From Bacteroidetes bacterium GWE2_42_24 (GTDB lineage Bacteria; Bacteroidota; Bacteroidia; Bacteroidales; TTA-H9), in contig MEOA01000003.1 in assembly GCA_001768515.1 (NCBI GenBank), forward strand, positions 1 through 64,000: a DNA stretch of 64,000 bases, in the 5' to 3' direction. The notes under the pieces are model-generated. The model had not been told where the DNA came from. It made no database searches and saw only the letters and a program-made list of their open reading frames with translations. This document shows, one piece after another, positions 62,693 to 64,000 of the stretch. The first letter of the stretch is position 1; every line of letters begins with the position of its first letter. The position numbers were made by a program, and so were the translations under genes.

Positions 62693-64000
62693 TTAGTTTA
62701 ATGTAAGCCTTACACCGGCATAAAACATGCGTCCCAGAAGAGGACCCCAGATCATCGACGAATCAAAGTATGGTCCGTAAGGATCGTCGGAACCAATAAT
62801 GGGATGCTGTTGCGTATAGTTTGTCAGATTTTCTGCACCGGCATACACGTCGAAGTTTTTAAATCTTCGGGTGATCTGCCCATGCAGAATGAAATATTCA
62901 GATGAATAATCATCACGGCGGTATTTTTCAGGATTTCCCTCTGTATCGGGTAATCTTTGAGTACCATTAAACTGGGTCGTGAAATCAAACGACCATTTAT
63001 CAAAGCGGGTAGTGTACGACAGTGTAAGCAATCCTTTGTATTTACTGACAAAAGGTTTTTCTTTTAATGTTCCTGTCTCGGTAATCTTTACGTCATTCAG
63101 CCTGAAGGCAGCCGTAGTAGTGAAGCCCTTGAAGGGTTCTACCGTTACTTCGGTTTGAAAGCTGTTTGAATATGACTGCCCGTTGAGGTTGTAGAACACG
63201 ATTTTTTGAGCATTCTGGTCAGGGTCGGCCACTACCTGATTCATAAAATCGGTACGATAGAAGTCGATGGTGACGGTGGCTTTCCGATCATTATTCAGTG
63301 GAAATTCCTGCGTCAGGTTGATTCCATAGTTCCAGGCTTCTTCGGCTTTCAGGTCATCCGCAATCACGAACTGCCTCGAACTGGCCAGGTATCCGCTGTT
63401 TTCGCTGACGACAGAAGCTGTTCGGTATCCTTTTCCAGCGGAAGCCCGAAGCGTGGCGTTTTCGGATACCTGATACCTCAAGTGTAACCGTGGGGTAAAG
63501 AAGGTTCCGTACTTGCTGTTAAAGTCAGCGCGAGCCCCGGCAATTGCGGTGAAGCGAGTTGCCAGATCGAATGTATATTGAACAAAGACACCCGGAACTG
63601 ATTCAATGCGATTCATCATCAGTTCGTTGAGCGTTTCTTTGTAATCATCGTACTGGTAGCTGATTCCGGCGCTATACTTGTGTTCTTCGGTAATCTCGCC
63701 CTGGAGGATAATATTGGCATAGAGACTTTTTTGAATTGCTTCATAGCTGCGTAAGCCGTAAAAACCTTTCTGATCGTGGTAGGTTCCTGAAAACTGGGTT
63801 CCAATGTTCGTGTGGCCTTCTTTGTCGAGGAAGAATCCCACTTTGCCAAATCCCTGGTATCGGTGGGTCTTCAGGTTTACACCGTACAATCCCTTGTTGT
63901 ACCAATCGGCTGTCTTGTCCCAGTCTTTCGATCCACCGCTTCGCTCTTCATCAATAATGCCGATGCCGAATTGGCTGTGCATGGAACCTTCTTTTTCGTA
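62693..64000 (-). CDS. TonB-dependent receptor, C-terminal part (truncated by window end)
   Basis: 436 codons open to the last base. Only the outer-membrane barrel is visible: YDDYKETLNELMMNRIESVPGVFVQYT, NATLRASAGKGYRTASV, ENLTNYTQQHPI and the final VRLTLN strand. The plug and signal are off the window. The pattern resembles siderophore/metal-type receptors (CirA/BtuB group). The HMA protein gene follows after 95 bases, which suggests a metal-related role. Confidence 0.9.
   Translation of the reverse strand, partial: YEKEGSMHSQFGIGIIDEERSGGSKDWDKTADWYNKGLYGVNLKTHRYQGFGKVGFFLDKEGHTNIGTQFSGTYHDQKGFYGLRSYEAIQKSLYANIILQGEITEEHKYSAGISYQYDDYKETLNELMMNRIESVPGVFVQYTFDLATRFTAIAGARADFNSKYGTFFTPRLHLRYQVSENATLRASAGKGYRTASVVSENSGYLASSRQFVIADDLKAEEAWNYGINLTQEFPLNNDRKATVTIDFYRTDFMNQVVADPDQNAQKIVFYNLNGQSYSNSFQTEVTVEPFKGFTTTAAFRLNDVKITETGTLKEKPFVSKYKGLLTLSYTTRFDKWSFDFTTQFNGTQRLPDTEGNPEKYRRDDYSSEYFILHGQITRRFKNFDVYAGAENLTNYTQQHPIIGSDDPYGPYFDSSMIWGPLLGRMFYAGVRLTLN

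Noticed and set aside
1-64000. CRISPR array, prophage, toxin-antitoxin or defence island
   Set aside because: I looked for spaced direct repeats of 25-40 bases, integrase/terminase/portal genes, and small paired ORFs and found none that held up.

Overview
The window looks like chromosomal DNA of a Bacteroidota bacterium, most likely an anaerobic or fermentative member of the Bacteroidales or a related order. The signs are C-terminal type IX secretion sorting domains on two large secreted proteins, a TonB-dependent receptor next to a DUF4249 lipoprotein, DUF3078, DUF4293, GWxTD and DUF2027 proteins, a three-subunit succinate dehydrogenase/fumarate reductase with a single di-haem-type membrane subunit, and many TAnnTTTG promoter elements with no Shine-Dalgarno signals. 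HydF implies an [FeFe]-hydrogenase elsewhere in the genome. Several gene starts sit downstream of the longest possible reading frame, and a few genes appear to use GTG or TTG.

Layout. 1-1.7 kb: the start of a truncated gene, then a gene-free element of about 1.1 kb. 1.7-7.1 kb (minus strand): a C1 peptidase, aspartate ammonia-lyase, HydF, an unknown ORF and a DUF3078 outer-membrane protein. 8.1-14.1 kb: a T9SS-secreted propeller protein, a 42-residue lipoprotein, then uracil-DNA glycosylase, a secreted endonuclease, a MORN protein and ITPase. 14.1-20 kb: Ddl, divergent from PASTA protein - T9SS protein - RluD, then a second DUF3078 protein. 20.2-28.3 kb: a PLP lyase, a patatin with an Omp85-like barrel, a graveyard of two insertion-sequence families, a small outer-membrane barrel and ComEC. 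28.3-36.1 kb: RlmB, a GWxTD lipoprotein, RmuC, a duplicated TonB-C protein, tRNA-Asp, an SAM methyltransferase and a U32 protein. 36.4-41.3 kb: DUF2027-Smr, RNase P RNA, a ZnuABC-type zinc transporter and a prolyl-tRNA editing protein. 41.5-42.6 kb: a second copy of the element from 0.5-1.6 kb. 42.9-49 kb: barrel - TonB receptor - DUF4249, a universal stress protein, a phosphodiesterase and DUF4293. 49-57 kb: Rho, a nucleoside-recognition membrane protein, a hydrolase, and two Xaa-Pro aminopeptidases flanking a glutathione peroxidase. 57-64 kb: SdhCAB/FrdCAB, a multi-pass membrane protein, an HMA metal-binding protein and a truncated TonB receptor.

Most of the window is core housekeeping and envelope biology. 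The least explained structure is the pair of ~1 kb non-coding repeats 41 kb apart. Both carry a 32-bp palindrome, an array of 11-bp units and a conserved hairpin, and the first copy is bracketed by imperfect inverted repeats. The other points of interest are the aspA-hydF coupling, the nucleotide-sanitation gene cluster and a Rho factor with a very long disordered insertion. No CRISPR array, prophage or recognisable defence island was seen.
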